A stretch of DNA of 14,062 bases from Desulfuromusa sp. (GCA_029934755.1 JAOZLQ010000026.1:4755-18816); one strand, 5' to 3'. Positions 1-8,584 are shown, counted from the stretch's first letter. Notes: generated from the sequence alone by a model not told the origin. Translations and numbers: made by a program.

Positions 1-668
1 CCCTTGCGGTCAACATTCCCCTGACCCCAGTTGTAAGCTGCTAAGGCAGAATCGAGATCACCAGCATATTTCACCATCAACTGCTTCAAATATCGACTCC
101 CCCCCAGAAGATTCTGCATCGGATCAAAACTATCCTGAACCCCGAGCTCATCGGCTGTTTCCGGCATCAGTTGCATCAATCCCTGTGCCCCAACTTGCGA
201 GACGGCGGCAGGATCATAGGCACTTTCAGCTGAGACAACTGAATGAATCAGCTCTGGAGCCAAGCTGACTTTCTTGGCAACCTGATCGATCATTTTTTCA
301 ATTTCACCCCGCCCCTTCGGTTCAGACGCGATGAGCAATGGCTGTTGTACCGAATAATATTTGTCAAGGATTTGACTTTGCTGAGAGGCAATCTTTGGTA
401 ACAGATCAAACTTCTGGACGTCTGTAAAAAAACTATCACCTGTCTGTTCCTCATCAATAGAGAATAGTCCTTGTAATAATTGTAACTGTGCAAGCTGTGC
501 GATATCAACCGCTTTAAAATACGTATTTTCTATATTTTTCATAGAGTTAACAGCACTATCCAATACCTGATTAAATATCAGATTATTTTTATCTGGAGTG
601 TCAACAGCGATTTTCGGTGGCGAGTTTACTCTAAAAACACCGCCAATTTTTGTTGGATCGATACTCAT
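1..668 (-). CDS. SLT-type lytic transglycosylase, C-terminus cut by window edge
   Basis: The 222 visible codons encode a peptidoglycan lytic transglycosylase that should cleave the MurNAc-GlcNAc bond to leave 1,6-anhydroMurNAc. The first ~120 residues are a low-complexity, partly helical region with no recognisable domain. From about residue 125 the SLT (goose-lysozyme-like) fold is clear: catalytic Glu148 in SAES, then AYDP, VGAQGLMQLMP (159-169), FDP..NL.GG (181-190) and ALAAYNWG (208-215). The reading frame is open at base 1, so the last residues are missing. An in-frame TAA at 680-678 limits the start to GTG 674, ATG 671 or ATG 668. I chose 668 because AAGAGG (679-674) then lies 5 nt upstream. 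No signal peptide or membrane segment is visible at the N-terminus, which is odd for a wall enzyme and could mean export by a flagellar-type route. That is inference only. It is divergent from ttcA. Confidence 0.88.
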   Translation of the reverse strand, partial: MSIDPTKIGGVFRVNSPPKIAVDTPDKNNLIFNQVLDSAVNSMKNIENTYFKAVDIAQLAQLQLLQGLFSIDEEQTGDSFFTDVQKFDLLPKIASQQSQILDKYYSVQQPLLIASEPKGRGEIEKMIDQVAKKVSLAPELIHSVVSAESAYDPAAVSQVGAQGLMQLMPETADELGVQDSFDPMQNLLGGSRYLKQLMVKYAGDLDSALAAYNWGQGNVDRK

Positions 669-760
669 CATCACCTCTTAAAAAACAATCCTCTGTAGCA
701 AAAAAATATCGTTGCGAATCTTTAAGCAAAAATCGAACCGTTTTTTCTCATTTAGGAAGC

Positions 761-789
761 TTGTGGTTTTTCTGGTTTTCTTTTACAAA
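761..789 (+). promoter_or_regulatory. Possible weak sigma-70 promoter for ttcA
   Basis: TTGTGG (761-766), a 17-nt spacer and TACAAA (784-789) give a 7 of 12 match to the sigma-70 consensus. A start near 796 would leave a leader of about 20 nt carrying the ttcA ribosome binding site. The match is weak, and it is only one of several A/T-rich possibilities in the 669-815 divergent region, where I see nothing else convincing. Confidence 0.25.
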
Positions 790-802
790 GATTGTTCTTT
801 CA

Positions 803-808
803 GAGGAG
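803..808 (+). promoter_or_regulatory. Ribosome binding site of ttcA
   Basis: GAGGAG lies 7 nt before the ATG at 816. It fixes the ttcA start and argues against the longer overlapping frame that begins at 650. Confidence 0.8.
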
Positions 809-815
809 ATCATAA

Positions 816-1580
816 ATGCTAACTGCTTCGCAAAAACTATTCAACCGAATCAAGCGTCAAACGGGCAAAGCCATTGCCGATTTTGATCTCATCGAGCAAG
901 GGGATCGAATCGCAGTTGGGATATCAGGCGGCAAAGATTCCTACACTCTGCTGCATATACTGGAAGCGTTACGCAAAAGGGCTCCCGTTAAATTTGAGCT
1001 GATTGCCATCAATATTGATTCTGGCTTTCCTGGCTACAAGACAAAGCTGATTGAAGAGCATCTGCAGCAGCACCATTTCAATTATCGGATGGTTGTCACC
1101 GGTAGTTACCAGATAATTGAAGAGAAACTCCGCCCCGGCACATCCTATTGTGCCTTTTGTGCACGTTTGCGACGCGGAACTCTCTACGCCCAGGCAGAAA
1201 AACTTAATTGTAATAAAATTGCCTTGGGACACCACCTGGATGACTTCATCGAAACTCTCCTACTTAATCAATTTTATGGTGGCACTCTGGCAGCAATGAG
1301 CGCCAAACTCCGGGCAGATAACGGCAAACATACCGTCATCCGCCCCTTCGTCTATGTTGAGGAAAAAGAAATTCAGGAATACAGTCATTTGCAGAAGTTT
1401 CCAATTGTCCATTGTTCCTGCCCGGTTGTCGGATTGACCAATCAAAAACGACAACAGATGAAACAATTGGTCAACAATCTCGCAAAAGAGATACCGGAAA
1501 TCCGTAACAGCATGATCAATTCTATCGGTAATGTTCAGTCCCGCCATCTACTGGATCAGAAATTGACTAAAGAGAGTTAA
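816..1580 (+). CDS. ttcA: tRNA 2-thiocytidine(32) synthetase family protein TtcA
   Basis: This 254-residue PP-loop ATPase belongs to the TtcA/TtuA family. Family members activate a tRNA base by adenylation and insert sulfur using a [4Fe-4S] cluster; for TtcA the product is 2-thiocytidine at tRNA position 32. The ATP-binding loop SGGKDS is at 37-42. The CxxC pair is Cys112/Cys115 in SYCAFC. The signature GHHLDDFIETLLLNQFYGG spans 138-156. A third cluster ligand is expected in the C-terminal half, and here HCSCPVVG offers two candidates, Cys200 and Cys202. Length is somewhat short compared with the E. coli enzyme, which has a longer C-terminus. The start at 816 has a good Shine-Dalgarno. The next gene has its own promoter, so ttcA may be monocistronic. 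A related TtuA-like or other tRNA thiolase cannot be fully excluded. Confidence 0.88.
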   Translation: MLTASQKLFNRIKRQTGKAIADFDLIEQGDRIAVGISGGKDSYTLLHILEALRKRAPVKFELIAINIDSGFPGYKTKLIEEHLQQHHFNYRMVVTGSYQIIEEKLRPGTSYCAFCARLRRGTLYAQAEKLNCNKIALGHHLDDFIETLLLNQFYGGTLAAMSAKLRADNGKHTVIRPFVYVEEKEIQEYSHLQKFPIVHCSCPVVGLTNQKRQQMKQLVNNLAKEIPEIRNSMINSIGNVQSRHLLDQKLTKES

Positions 1581-1591
1581 AAACTCATTCC

Positions 1592-1619
1592 TTGACAGTT
1601 TAAGCTAGAAAAGTAAAAT
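1592..1619 (+). promoter_or_regulatory. Sigma-70-type promoter for the Bax-like gene
   Basis: A perfect TTGACA (1592-1597), a 16-nt spacer and TAAAAT (1614-1619, 5 of 6) lie just after the ttcA stop at 1580 and about 40 bp before the next start. Transcription would begin near 1626. This is the best promoter match in the window and indicates independent expression of the glucosaminidase gene. Confidence 0.65.
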
Positions 1620-1656
1620 ACCCTTTGGATTCAAAACGGGGAAAGGTCAGAAAGAT

Positions 1657-2382
1657 TTGAAAAGATACCCACTTCTATCGATGCTGTTGATCGCCACCTT
1701 CTTTGCACTTCTCATAGTAATAGTTGTCTGGCTCCATCCTGAAAAAAAAGAAACTATTCCAGAAACAAGAACTCCAGAAGCTAGTATTCCAGAGATAAGT
1801 GTACAAGAAAAAAAAGCACAGTTTAAAGCCGCTATTATCCCGGCTGTCATTGAAGTCCATAACGACCTGATGCGGCAATATCAAGAGGTATTGGAATCGA
1901 GCCAGACGGGTGGGGATATTGACAAATTTGCGGCGCTGAGAAAAGAGTACAAAGCAACAGATAATGATGAACTGATGATGGCACTCAAACCGCACCCGCA
2001 AAGCATCGCCATCGCCCAGGCCGCGATGGAAAGTTCCTGGGCAACTTCCCGATTTTTTAAAGAAGCAAATAATGTATTTGGGATCTGGTCATACAATGAA
2101 AACGAAGCGCGAATACCGGCAGGAGAAAAACGGGAGGGCAAAACCATCTGGGTAAAAAAATATGCCTCAGTACAAGCTTCTATTCGCGACTATTATCGAA
2201 CTCTGGCTCGCGGAAATGCCTATACTGATTTTAGAATACTAAAAATGGAAACAAATGACCCCTATGAGTTGGTCAAAAAACTGGATCGCTATTCAGAAAA
2301 AGGGGAAGAATACGGTGAAGAGCTCTCCGCAATCATTCGCTTCAATAAATTTGATACCTACGACCAGCAACAACCAGAATGA
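1657..2382 (+). CDS. Bax-like membrane-anchored glucosaminidase (GH73-type)
   Basis: This 241-residue protein is predicted to hydrolyse the glycan strand of peptidoglycan as an N-acetylglucosaminidase in the periplasm. Residues 1-5 are basic and 6-26 form one hydrophobic segment (signal anchor or uncleaved signal). Residues 27-55 are a Pro/Glu/Thr-rich linker. The catalytic domain covers about 105-235, with IAIAQAAMESSWATSRF at 117-133, presumed catalytic Glu125, then EANNVFGIW (136-144) and YYRTLARGNAYTDFR (179-193). This pattern matches E. coli Bax and related Mannosyl-glycoprotein endo-beta-N-acetylglucosaminidase-like domains. The start is TTG 1657, with GAAAGG 10 nt upstream. ATG 1681 (residue 9) is an alternative but would remove the basic residues before the membrane segment. 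The gene converges on the minus-strand block with only 6 bp between stop codons and no visible terminator. Specific substrate and role are not evident. Confidence 0.82.
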   Translation: MKRYPLLSMLLIATFFALLIVIVVWLHPEKKETIPETRTPEASIPEISVQEKKAQFKAAIIPAVIEVHNDLMRQYQEVLESSQTGGDIDKFAALRKEYKATDNDELMMALKPHPQSIAIAQAAMESSWATSRFFKEANNVFGIWSYNENEARIPAGEKREGKTIWVKKYASVQASIRDYYRTLARGNAYTDFRILKMETNDPYELVKKLDRYSEKGEEYGEELSAIIRFNKFDTYDQQQPE

Positions 2383-2388
2383 TAAAAT

Positions 2389-4284
2389 TCAATCTTTCTT
2401 TTTCATGAACTTCTTGAATATTCCCTTTGACTGAGGCTCTTGTTCTCGGCGTAAATTAATCAAGCGTAATTCACGTAAAGCTTCAGTGCAGTCAGGGTTC
2501 GCTTGAACTGCCATTTCAAAGGATTTCTCAGCCTGCCGCTCTTTTGTTTGAGACTGATAAACCTGTCCAAGATATAGATGAGTCAAGTCAAAACTGGGAT
2601 TTATTTCACGCGATGCCAGCAGAACCTCCATTGCCTGGTTCTGAATATCAAGCTGCTCCGGGTTAGATTTAAACAGTGCCCAGGCAAAATAGGTCATATA
2701 TTCTGACTCTTCTGGGCTCAACTCGATGGCACGTCGCAACAACTTGGCCGCAGCCTTGAAACGTCGCACCTTCAACAGTGCCCGCCCTTCCTGATAAGAA
2801 GTTTCTGCCTCAATAACCTGATTGATATCAATTGACTTCCTTGGCCCATTCACCAACTCATCAAGATATCCAGCACAGGTATCAGTATCACTGAGAATCG
2901 TGTACGCCTGAGTAATATACTGGAACATTTCATTAATCTTGCTACTCATTTCACTGGAAAGGCCACTCCCAAGAAAACGATCCGGGTGATATTCTTTAGC
3001 CAAGCGATAGTAGGCTTTTCGAGCTTCTCCTGGTCCACACTGGCGACCGACTCCCAGAGCCTCAAAATAGTCGGAATCCATGATGCGCTTATAATCATCA
3101 AGTATTCTATGCCGTAACTTTTCATCGATAATCTCAGTTTCAGCATCCCCCGACATATCATCAACCACACCCTGCTCAGGAACGGCACTGCGTTCCAGCA
3201 TTTCAGAAATCATCAGCGCAGCCAGAACTTTTTGCACTTCCCGCCGAGCCAGTGGATGTTGCTGCAGGATCTGATCCAAAGTTTGTCCCCCTCGGCAACC
3301 TTTTAATATTGCCGCACCCCGCTTACTTAATTCAATATCTTGAAAACGATATTGAGGGTTGCTTGCTTGCTTCAAATAATCTTCACTGAAAGGATAAAGA
3401 AAATCATCCAACTGTTTTGGAATCCAGTGATGATTGATCCCCTGCATAATCAGGGCAGCAGGCGTCAATTTAATCCGGGTCACGTTCTTTTTAAAATCCT
3501 GTTCGGGAACAAATTGATAGGTTCCACTGCGCCAGGCAAAGGTCGAGAGAAGTTTATCAGTCACCTGACGAATCAAGGCCGTCTGGACTTCCTGAGGAGT
3601 CAGTAACCCCATTTCAATCAGTACTGTCCCCTGCAATCGTCCCGATTCTTTGCTGCGTTCAACCGATTGGTCACAGTCAACCTGAGTGATAACCCCCTCT
3701 TTAACCAACATCCGGCCAAGACACTCACTTAAAACATTGGAACGGGTGAAAATAGGATATCCATCTTTGATATAGATAATTTTTTTTGCTTTTCCCCTCT
3801 GTAAATGCAGTAATCCAGTCGCTTTTCCCCGATAGAGTTGCTGCAATTGCAGCGGTATAGTGTAATCGGACAGAGGTTGAATTTTAGGAGTCACCTCTTT
3901 TTTATCCTCATTTTGCGTAAAGATCCGCTCCAACAAATCCTGCAAATCTGACCCGGTGAAGGGTTTAAGTAGAAAATCATCAGCACCATAGTCTTTTTTT
4001 GCGGCAGCAACCTGTTCCGGGCTATGAAAAGTAGCTGTAATCATCACTACTGGCAGATTCCGGGTATTGTCATGTTTGCGCAATGCCCGACAGATATTGG
4101 GACCAGAAATTTCCGGCATATTGATATCGATCAAAACCAGTTGAAAATCTTCCGTCAATAGCTTACGTAAACCAATTGCACCTCGATCGGCTGTTTCAAC
4201 CTGAAAACCAGCAGCAGAAAGGGCCTGTTCTAAAAAATCACGCAAATCACGATCATCATCGATAATCAAGATATTTTTATTCAT
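2389..4284 (-). CDS. Response regulator with REC, DUF4388, J domain and TPR
   Basis: This 631-residue cytoplasmic protein is a response regulator with no DNA-binding output. Residues 1-120 are a receiver domain with acidic pocket Asp9-Asp11, phospho-acceptor Asp53 (LIDINMP), Thr83 and Lys107 (LKPF), so it should be phosphorylatable. Residues ~139-265 match the DUF4388/PatA N-terminal type (LLHLQRGKAKKIIYIKDGYPIF, LGRMLVKEGVIT). Residues ~397-475 form a J domain with the HPD motif at 433-435 (YHPDRF), which normally stimulates DnaK ATPase. Residues ~490-612 are TPR-like helices for protein binding, ending in a basic tail. The ATG overlaps the glnE stop codon (ATGA), and GGAGGGG (4298-4292) lies 7 nt upstream, so translation is probably coupled to glnE. 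No partner histidine kinase lies in the window. The output partner is unknown; a DnaK-linked or scaffold role is inference. Confidence 0.85.
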   Translation of the reverse strand: MNKNILIIDDDRDLRDFLEQALSAAGFQVETADRGAIGLRKLLTEDFQLVLIDINMPEISGPNICRALRKHDNTRNLPVVMITATFHSPEQVAAAKKDYGADDFLLKPFTGSDLQDLLERIFTQNEDKKEVTPKIQPLSDYTIPLQLQQLYRGKATGLLHLQRGKAKKIIYIKDGYPIFTRSNVLSECLGRMLVKEGVITQVDCDQSVERSKESGRLQGTVLIEMGLLTPQEVQTALIRQVTDKLLSTFAWRSGTYQFVPEQDFKKNVTRIKLTPAALIMQGINHHWIPKQLDDFLYPFSEDYLKQASNPQYRFQDIELSKRGAAILKGCRGGQTLDQILQQHPLARREVQKVLAALMISEMLERSAVPEQGVVDDMSGDAETEIIDEKLRHRILDDYKRIMDSDYFEALGVGRQCGPGEARKAYYRLAKEYHPDRFLGSGLSSEMSSKINEMFQYITQAYTILSDTDTCAGYLDELVNGPRKSIDINQVIEAETSYQEGRALLKVRRFKAAAKLLRRAIELSPEESEYMTYFAWALFKSNPEQLDIQNQAMEVLLASREINPSFDLTHLYLGQVYQSQTKERQAEKSFEMAVQANPDCTEALRELRLINLRREQEPQSKGIFKKFMKKKD

Positions 4285-7200
4285 AGCAAGTCCCCTCCAT
4301 CAAGAACTGCTTGTGGGTTAAGATATTTTTCCAGAAGATCACGTATCTTCCCGGTAAAAAAGCGATATTCCTCAAGGAATTCCTGTTCTGGTTGCATTTC
4401 TACACCACGATATCCAAGACTGTAGGCAGCCTTTTTGAAACCTTTATTATGGGCAGAAAGCTCATTTATCGATTGATCGTACAAAAGTCGTAATTTATTT
4501 TCCAAACGGCGCAAAAATTTATAGCCTCGAATTAACAAATCGGCATCATCCTCTGGCAAAATATGATTCTCTACCATCTTTTCGAGTAAATGGATCGTAT
4601 TGGGGATGCGTAACGACTTAATTTTGTCAGCATGCAACAATTGTAGATACTGAGTGATAAATTCGACATCAACCATTCCGCCACGACCCGTCTTGATATT
4701 AAACCGATCATCACCTTCCTGTGCATTTTCCTGTTCCATCCGCTGCCGTAACCGGTAAATTTCACTTTGCAGATTTTCTGGTAGCGGACGCTCAAAAGTC
4801 AGTTTAACAATAATCTGCTGCAACTGGTGAGAAAACTCAGTGGGGCCACACACCACCCGCGCTTTGGTCATTGCCTGCCGTTCCCAAGGCTGTGCCGACT
4901 CCTGATGATAACGTTGAAATGCAGCCAAACTAGTCACTAATGGTCCCTGGTTTCCCGATGGCCTCAATCGGGTATCAATCTCATAAACCGTACCTTCACG
5001 AGTTGCTAGAGTGAGTACAGTAATGATCCGTTGTGCCAGTTTAGCAAAATACTCACGGTTGCTGATTTGCTTAAAACGCTGGGGATCAGTTTCTTCAACA
5101 GGCTGAGTTTCCCCTTCTTGCGCATAAAGAAAAATGATGTCCAAGTCTGAGTGATAGTTCAGCTCAAGTCCACCTAATTTTCCCATACCGATGATAGCAA
5201 AAGCTGTTTCTTCCCCTTGCTCATCAGAACCATCCGCAAAAGGGGCACCAAAGCGAGCAGCCAGCTCATGTCGTGCCATTCTACACGCTTGTTCCAAACA
5301 CACCTCTGCAAGCCAGGATAACTGTTTTGCTCCCTCCCCCTGCGCCATTTGACCGTGTAGATCATTCAGGGCAATGCGCAAAAACTCCTCATTGCGAAAG
5401 CGGCGCAAGCCATCCAGTTGCAACTCATAATCTTCTGCCAACGCCATTTGTTCAACTAGATCGGTATTCAACTGGCTGCGATCTTTAGTGGCAACAGCGT
5501 CTGAACGGGAAACCATTGTATCCAGGAGTTCGGGCCTCTGAATAAAAATCCGCGAAAGGAATTGGCTGGAACCAAATAGAGCAATCAATAATTTAGCAAT
5601 TGCCGGGTTTTCAACCAGCAGAGAATAAAAAGGGCTGCTTGCCCGAATACTACGCAAAAAAGCTTCCAGATTATTCAGCGCCTGATCTGGATTCGGTGAA
5701 GCAAGTAATTCCACGATTAACAGTGGAGCCAGCTTTTCCAGACAACGACGACCACGCCGGGTTAAACGTTTACTGGGATCCCCATCCCGCAATACCAATA
5801 AACTATCATACGCAGCATCTGGATTTGTAAAGCCCTTTTCTTCGAGAAAATCTTTAACTAGATTGATGTCGGATTCTGGATCAAAAATAAAACTGGCCTC
5901 AGGGCGGGCATCCAGTTCCTCTTCCTCTGCGGAATAGAATAAATCTTTAAAAATATGACTGACTTCCTGACGGTGCCGTTCCAGTACAGAAAAAAATCCA
6001 GAATAATTGGAAAAACCGCAACGTCGTGCCAGAACTTCAAGATCCCGTTGATTCTGTGGCAAAGAATGGGTCTGCTGCTCTTGTACAACCTGAATTCGGT
6101 GTTCAACGATTCTTAGAAATTGATAGGCCTCAGCCAGAGACTGTTGATCTTTCGGCGCAATCAACTCTTCTTCTTGCAGCAATTGCAACATCTTTAAAGA
6201 ATTACGATGTTGCAATTGCGGTCTGGTTCCAGCATTGACCAACTGTTGCGTTTGAATGAAAAATTCAATCTCACGAATTCCACCCCGTCCCAGCTTGAGA
6301 TTACGTTCCCCTTCCTGCTTGCGACTGAGACTGGTATTAATTTTCTGCTTCATCAGCTTGATATCTTCGATCATGCCAAAATCGAGGTAGCGCCGATAAA
6401 TAAACGGCTTAAGCCGTTGCAGTAATTCTTCTCCCAAAGCAATGTTGCCGGCCACAGGTCGAGCCTTAATGAGTGCCGCCCGTTCCCAGCTCTGCCCCCA
6501 GGATTCATAATAAATCTCTGCACCATTGATGGAGATAGCCAAGGCACCATTATTGCCATCAGGACGTAAGCCGGTATCCACCCGAAAAACAAACCCGTCT
6601 TCTGTCACCTGATGTAACGCTCTGGTTACCAACTCCGCCAATTTAACAAAATAGTGGTGGAGACTAATTTTTTCATCGCGACTCCCGCCAGAGGTTTCAC
6701 CATGAGTAGAGGAATAACAATAGATCAGATCGATATCGGAGGAAAAATTCAGTTCATGACCGCCAAATTTTCCCATTCCAAGGATCGTCATTGCCGCAAT
6801 TCTAGTGTCACCCTCCTCACCTTCCTGCCACGGTTGCCCATATTCTTCCTGCAATTGCAATCCACAGAGTTCATAAGCCCGCTGCAAACACGCAGCGGCA
6901 AGACCAGACAATTCTTCCATCACTTCAGTAAGCGGGGCAAACCCGCACAGGTCACGACTGCCGATCCGCAAAATTTGGGCCGACTTATAACGGCGCAAAC
7001 CTGCTTGTAATTCTAAAAAATCTGCACTATCAGGAATTGTTCCTCGCAAATCACCCAACATCTCTATTTCACTGCGAAGATGGTCTATTTCTCCTACAAT
7101 AAATAAACGCTCAAAATAATTTTTGCTACGACAGAGGATACCTCCTAAGAAAGGAGATCCACCGAGAACCGTTAATAACTGTTGGCGGCGAAAAGGATTG

Positions 7201-7472
7201 GTCAGAATTGTGTTTAATTGATCGACAGGAACAACATCAAACAGTCGTTCCAAAACATTCAAAGCACAGTCTGGATCAGCCGTGGTCAAAGCTTGGGCTA
7301 AAATCTCAGTCAGTAAGTTTTGGTTTTGTAGTCGTTCATCTATCAACCGCAGATTGGTTTTTGCCTTTTCTCCCTCAAGCAAGGCAAAGCTATCAAGCCA
7401 AGTGACCAGAGCTTCCTCGTCATCACTCAATAGAGCTAATTTTTCCTTGATCTCATGTTGTTCAGGAACCAT
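4281..7472 (-). CDS. glnE: Bifunctional glutamine synthetase adenylyltransferase/deadenylylase
   Basis: GlnE adjusts glutamine synthetase activity to nitrogen status by adding AMP to a GlnA tyrosine or removing it, under PII control. The 1063-residue length, slightly above E. coli GlnE, and two full nucleotidyltransferase halves support the assignment. The N-terminal, AMP-removing half has GMGKFGGHELN (232-242) with metal-binding DID 246-248 and a following RVDTGLRPDG (297-306). The C-terminal, adenylylating half has GMGKLGGLELN (762-772) with DLD 776-778 and EIDTRLRPSGNQG (831-843). Each is followed by a helical GlnD-PII-uridylyltransferase-type segment (GRGGIREIEF 396-405 and GRGGMVDVEF 929-938). 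All expected acidic residues are present, so both activities should be intact. It starts 10 bp after mtnA and overlaps the next gene by 4 bp, which makes it the middle cistron of mtnA-glnE-regulator. The SD before ATG 7472 is weak (AGAG), consistent with coupling to mtnA. Confidence 0.96.
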   Translation of the reverse strand: MVPEQHEIKEKLALLSDDEEALVTWLDSFALLEGEKAKTNLRLIDERLQNQNLLTEILAQALTTADPDCALNVLERLFDVVPVDQLNTILTNPFRRQQLLTVLGGSPFLGGILCRSKNYFERLFIVGEIDHLRSEIEMLGDLRGTIPDSADFLELQAGLRRYKSAQILRIGSRDLCGFAPLTEVMEELSGLAAACLQRAYELCGLQLQEEYGQPWQEGEEGDTRIAAMTILGMGKFGGHELNFSSDIDLIYCYSSTHGETSGGSRDEKISLHHYFVKLAELVTRALHQVTEDGFVFRVDTGLRPDGNNGALAISINGAEIYYESWGQSWERAALIKARPVAGNIALGEELLQRLKPFIYRRYLDFGMIEDIKLMKQKINTSLSRKQEGERNLKLGRGGIREIEFFIQTQQLVNAGTRPQLQHRNSLKMLQLLQEEELIAPKDQQSLAEAYQFLRIVEHRIQVVQEQQTHSLPQNQRDLEVLARRCGFSNYSGFFSVLERHRQEVSHIFKDLFYSAEEEELDARPEASFIFDPESDINLVKDFLEEKGFTNPDAAYDSLLVLRDGDPSKRLTRRGRRCLEKLAPLLIVELLASPNPDQALNNLEAFLRSIRASSPFYSLLVENPAIAKLLIALFGSSQFLSRIFIQRPELLDTMVSRSDAVATKDRSQLNTDLVEQMALAEDYELQLDGLRRFRNEEFLRIALNDLHGQMAQGEGAKQLSWLAEVCLEQACRMARHELAARFGAPFADGSDEQGEETAFAIIGMGKLGGLELNYHSDLDIIFLYAQEGETQPVEETDPQRFKQISNREYFAKLAQRIITVLTLATREGTVYEIDTRLRPSGNQGPLVTSLAAFQRYHQESAQPWERQAMTKARVVCGPTEFSHQLQQIIVKLTFERPLPENLQSEIYRLRQRMEQENAQEGDDRFNIKTGRGGMVDVEFITQYLQLLHADKIKSLRIPNTIHLLEKMVENHILPEDDADLLIRGYKFLRRLENKLRLLYDQSINELSAHNKGFKKAAYSLGYRGVEMQPEQEFLEEYRFFTGKIRDLLEKYLNPQAVLDGGDLL

Positions 7473-7482
7473 TCAAAACTCT

Positions 7483-8550
7483 TTAGCGATGTTTAACGAT
7501 TTGATCGAGCCCTGCCCGATAATCACCGGTAACAATACCATGTTCAGTGATGATCGCCGTGATTAGACGGGATGGAGTTACATCAAAAGCCGGATTGCGG
7601 ACACTGATCCCTTTCGGAGCCAGCTGGATATCTTTGATATGGGTAATTTCTCGTTCATCCCGTTCTTCAATCGGAATCAAAGAGCCATCATTCAAACTCA
7701 GATCAATGGTCGAAACCGGTGCGGCAACATAAAAAGGAATATTATGTTCTTTAGCCAAAACCGCCACCGTATAAGTGCCAATCTTGTTAGCAACATCCCC
7801 ATTTGCAGCAATCCGGTCAGCTCCGACAATAACGCAGTCGATCTCCCCTTTGCTCATCAGATAACCAGCCATATTGTCGCAAATCAAAGTGACGGGGATA
7901 TTCTCTCTTTGCAGCTCCCAAGCGGTCAATCGCGCTCCCTGCAAGAAAGGACGGGTTTCATCAGCAATCACCGAAATGTTCTTGCCCGCTTCCACCGCAG
8001 CCCGAATCACCCCGAGAGCTGTACCATAGCCAGCCGTTGCCAGTGCTCCTGCATTACAGTGAGTCAGAACCCGCGCTCCATCCACCAGGAGAGGCTCACC
8101 ATGCTGCCCCATCATTCGATTGATCTTTTCATCTTCCTGGGTAATCGCCAACGCTTCATATTCAAGGCCGATTTTTAATTCAAGAACGCTACGATCAAGG
8201 TTGGATTCGGCAAAATGTTTCATCCGCTCAAGAGCCCAGGAAAGGTTGACTGCCGTGGGTCGGGTTGCTACCAGAACCGCACAAATCTTCTCAAATTCCT
8301 GATAAAAATCCCAGCTCGATTCTGTTTCGATATCCCGTGCCCCAAACCAAGCACCAATTGCAGCAGCAACCCCGATAGCCGGTGCACCACGGACAACCAT
8401 CGTACTAATCGCCTCAGCAATTTCCTGATAAGTTGTATAAGAATGCCACACCTCTTCCGCAGGAAGCAGCCGTTGATCAAGCATTTGGCACTGTCCGGCT
8501 AAAAAACGGATAGGACGAATAACACGGGTATCAATGGGACAGGTTGACAT
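7483..8550 (-). CDS. mtnA: S-methyl-5-thioribose-1-phosphate isomerase MtnA
   Basis: MtnA converts 5-methylthioribose-1-phosphate to methylthioribulose-1-phosphate, an early step in recovering methionine sulfur from the S-adenosylmethionine by-product methylthioadenosine. The protein has 355 residues, normal for the family. It belongs to the eIF2B-related Rossmann superfamily, but catalytic residues specific to MtnA are present: RGAPAIG (54-60), Cys165 in THCNAGALATAGYGTALG, DETRPFLQGARLTAWEL (197-213), CDNMAGYLM (224-232) and catalytic Asp245 in VGADRIAANGDVANKIGTY. These separate it from regulatory eIF2B subunits and ribose-1,5-bisphosphate isomerase. The start ATG 8550 has GGAG 8 nt upstream. 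The gene lies between the REP-like doublet 8585-8654 and glnE. No other methionine-salvage gene is in the window, so the rest of the pathway must be elsewhere. Confidence 0.95.
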   Translation of the reverse strand: MSTCPIDTRVIRPIRFLAGQCQMLDQRLLPAEEVWHSYTTYQEIAEAISTMVVRGAPAIGVAAAIGAWFGARDIETESSWDFYQEFEKICAVLVATRPTAVNLSWALERMKHFAESNLDRSVLELKIGLEYEALAITQEDEKINRMMGQHGEPLLVDGARVLTHCNAGALATAGYGTALGVIRAAVEAGKNISVIADETRPFLQGARLTAWELQRENIPVTLICDNMAGYLMSKGEIDCVIVGADRIAANGDVANKIGTYTVAVLAKEHNIPFYVAAPVSTIDLSLNDGSLIPIEERDEREITHIKDIQLAPKGISVRNPAFDVTPSRLITAIITEHGIVTGDYRAGLDQIVKHR

Positions 8551-8584
8551 TTAAACAACTCCAATGGAGACAAAATTGTACTTT

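Noticed and set aside
681..800. Sigma-28 (flagellar) promoter for the lytic transglycosylase
   Set aside because: TAAA and CGAT pieces exist on the minus strand but their spacing does not fit TAAA-N15-GCCGATAA.
650..886. 78-residue plus-strand frame crossing the divergent intergenic region into ttcA
   Set aside because: It lacks motifs, overlaps both flanking genes and is out of frame with ttcA, whose start has a strong ribosome binding site.
2383..2388. Bidirectional terminator between the convergent genes
   Set aside because: The gap is only 6 bp, and the flanking coding ends give no compact G/C stem with T-run.
7639..8178. 179-residue open frame on the plus strand opposite mtnA
   Set aside because: It is antisense to the mtnA catalytic core, with no recognisable motif and no ribosome binding site that decides a start.
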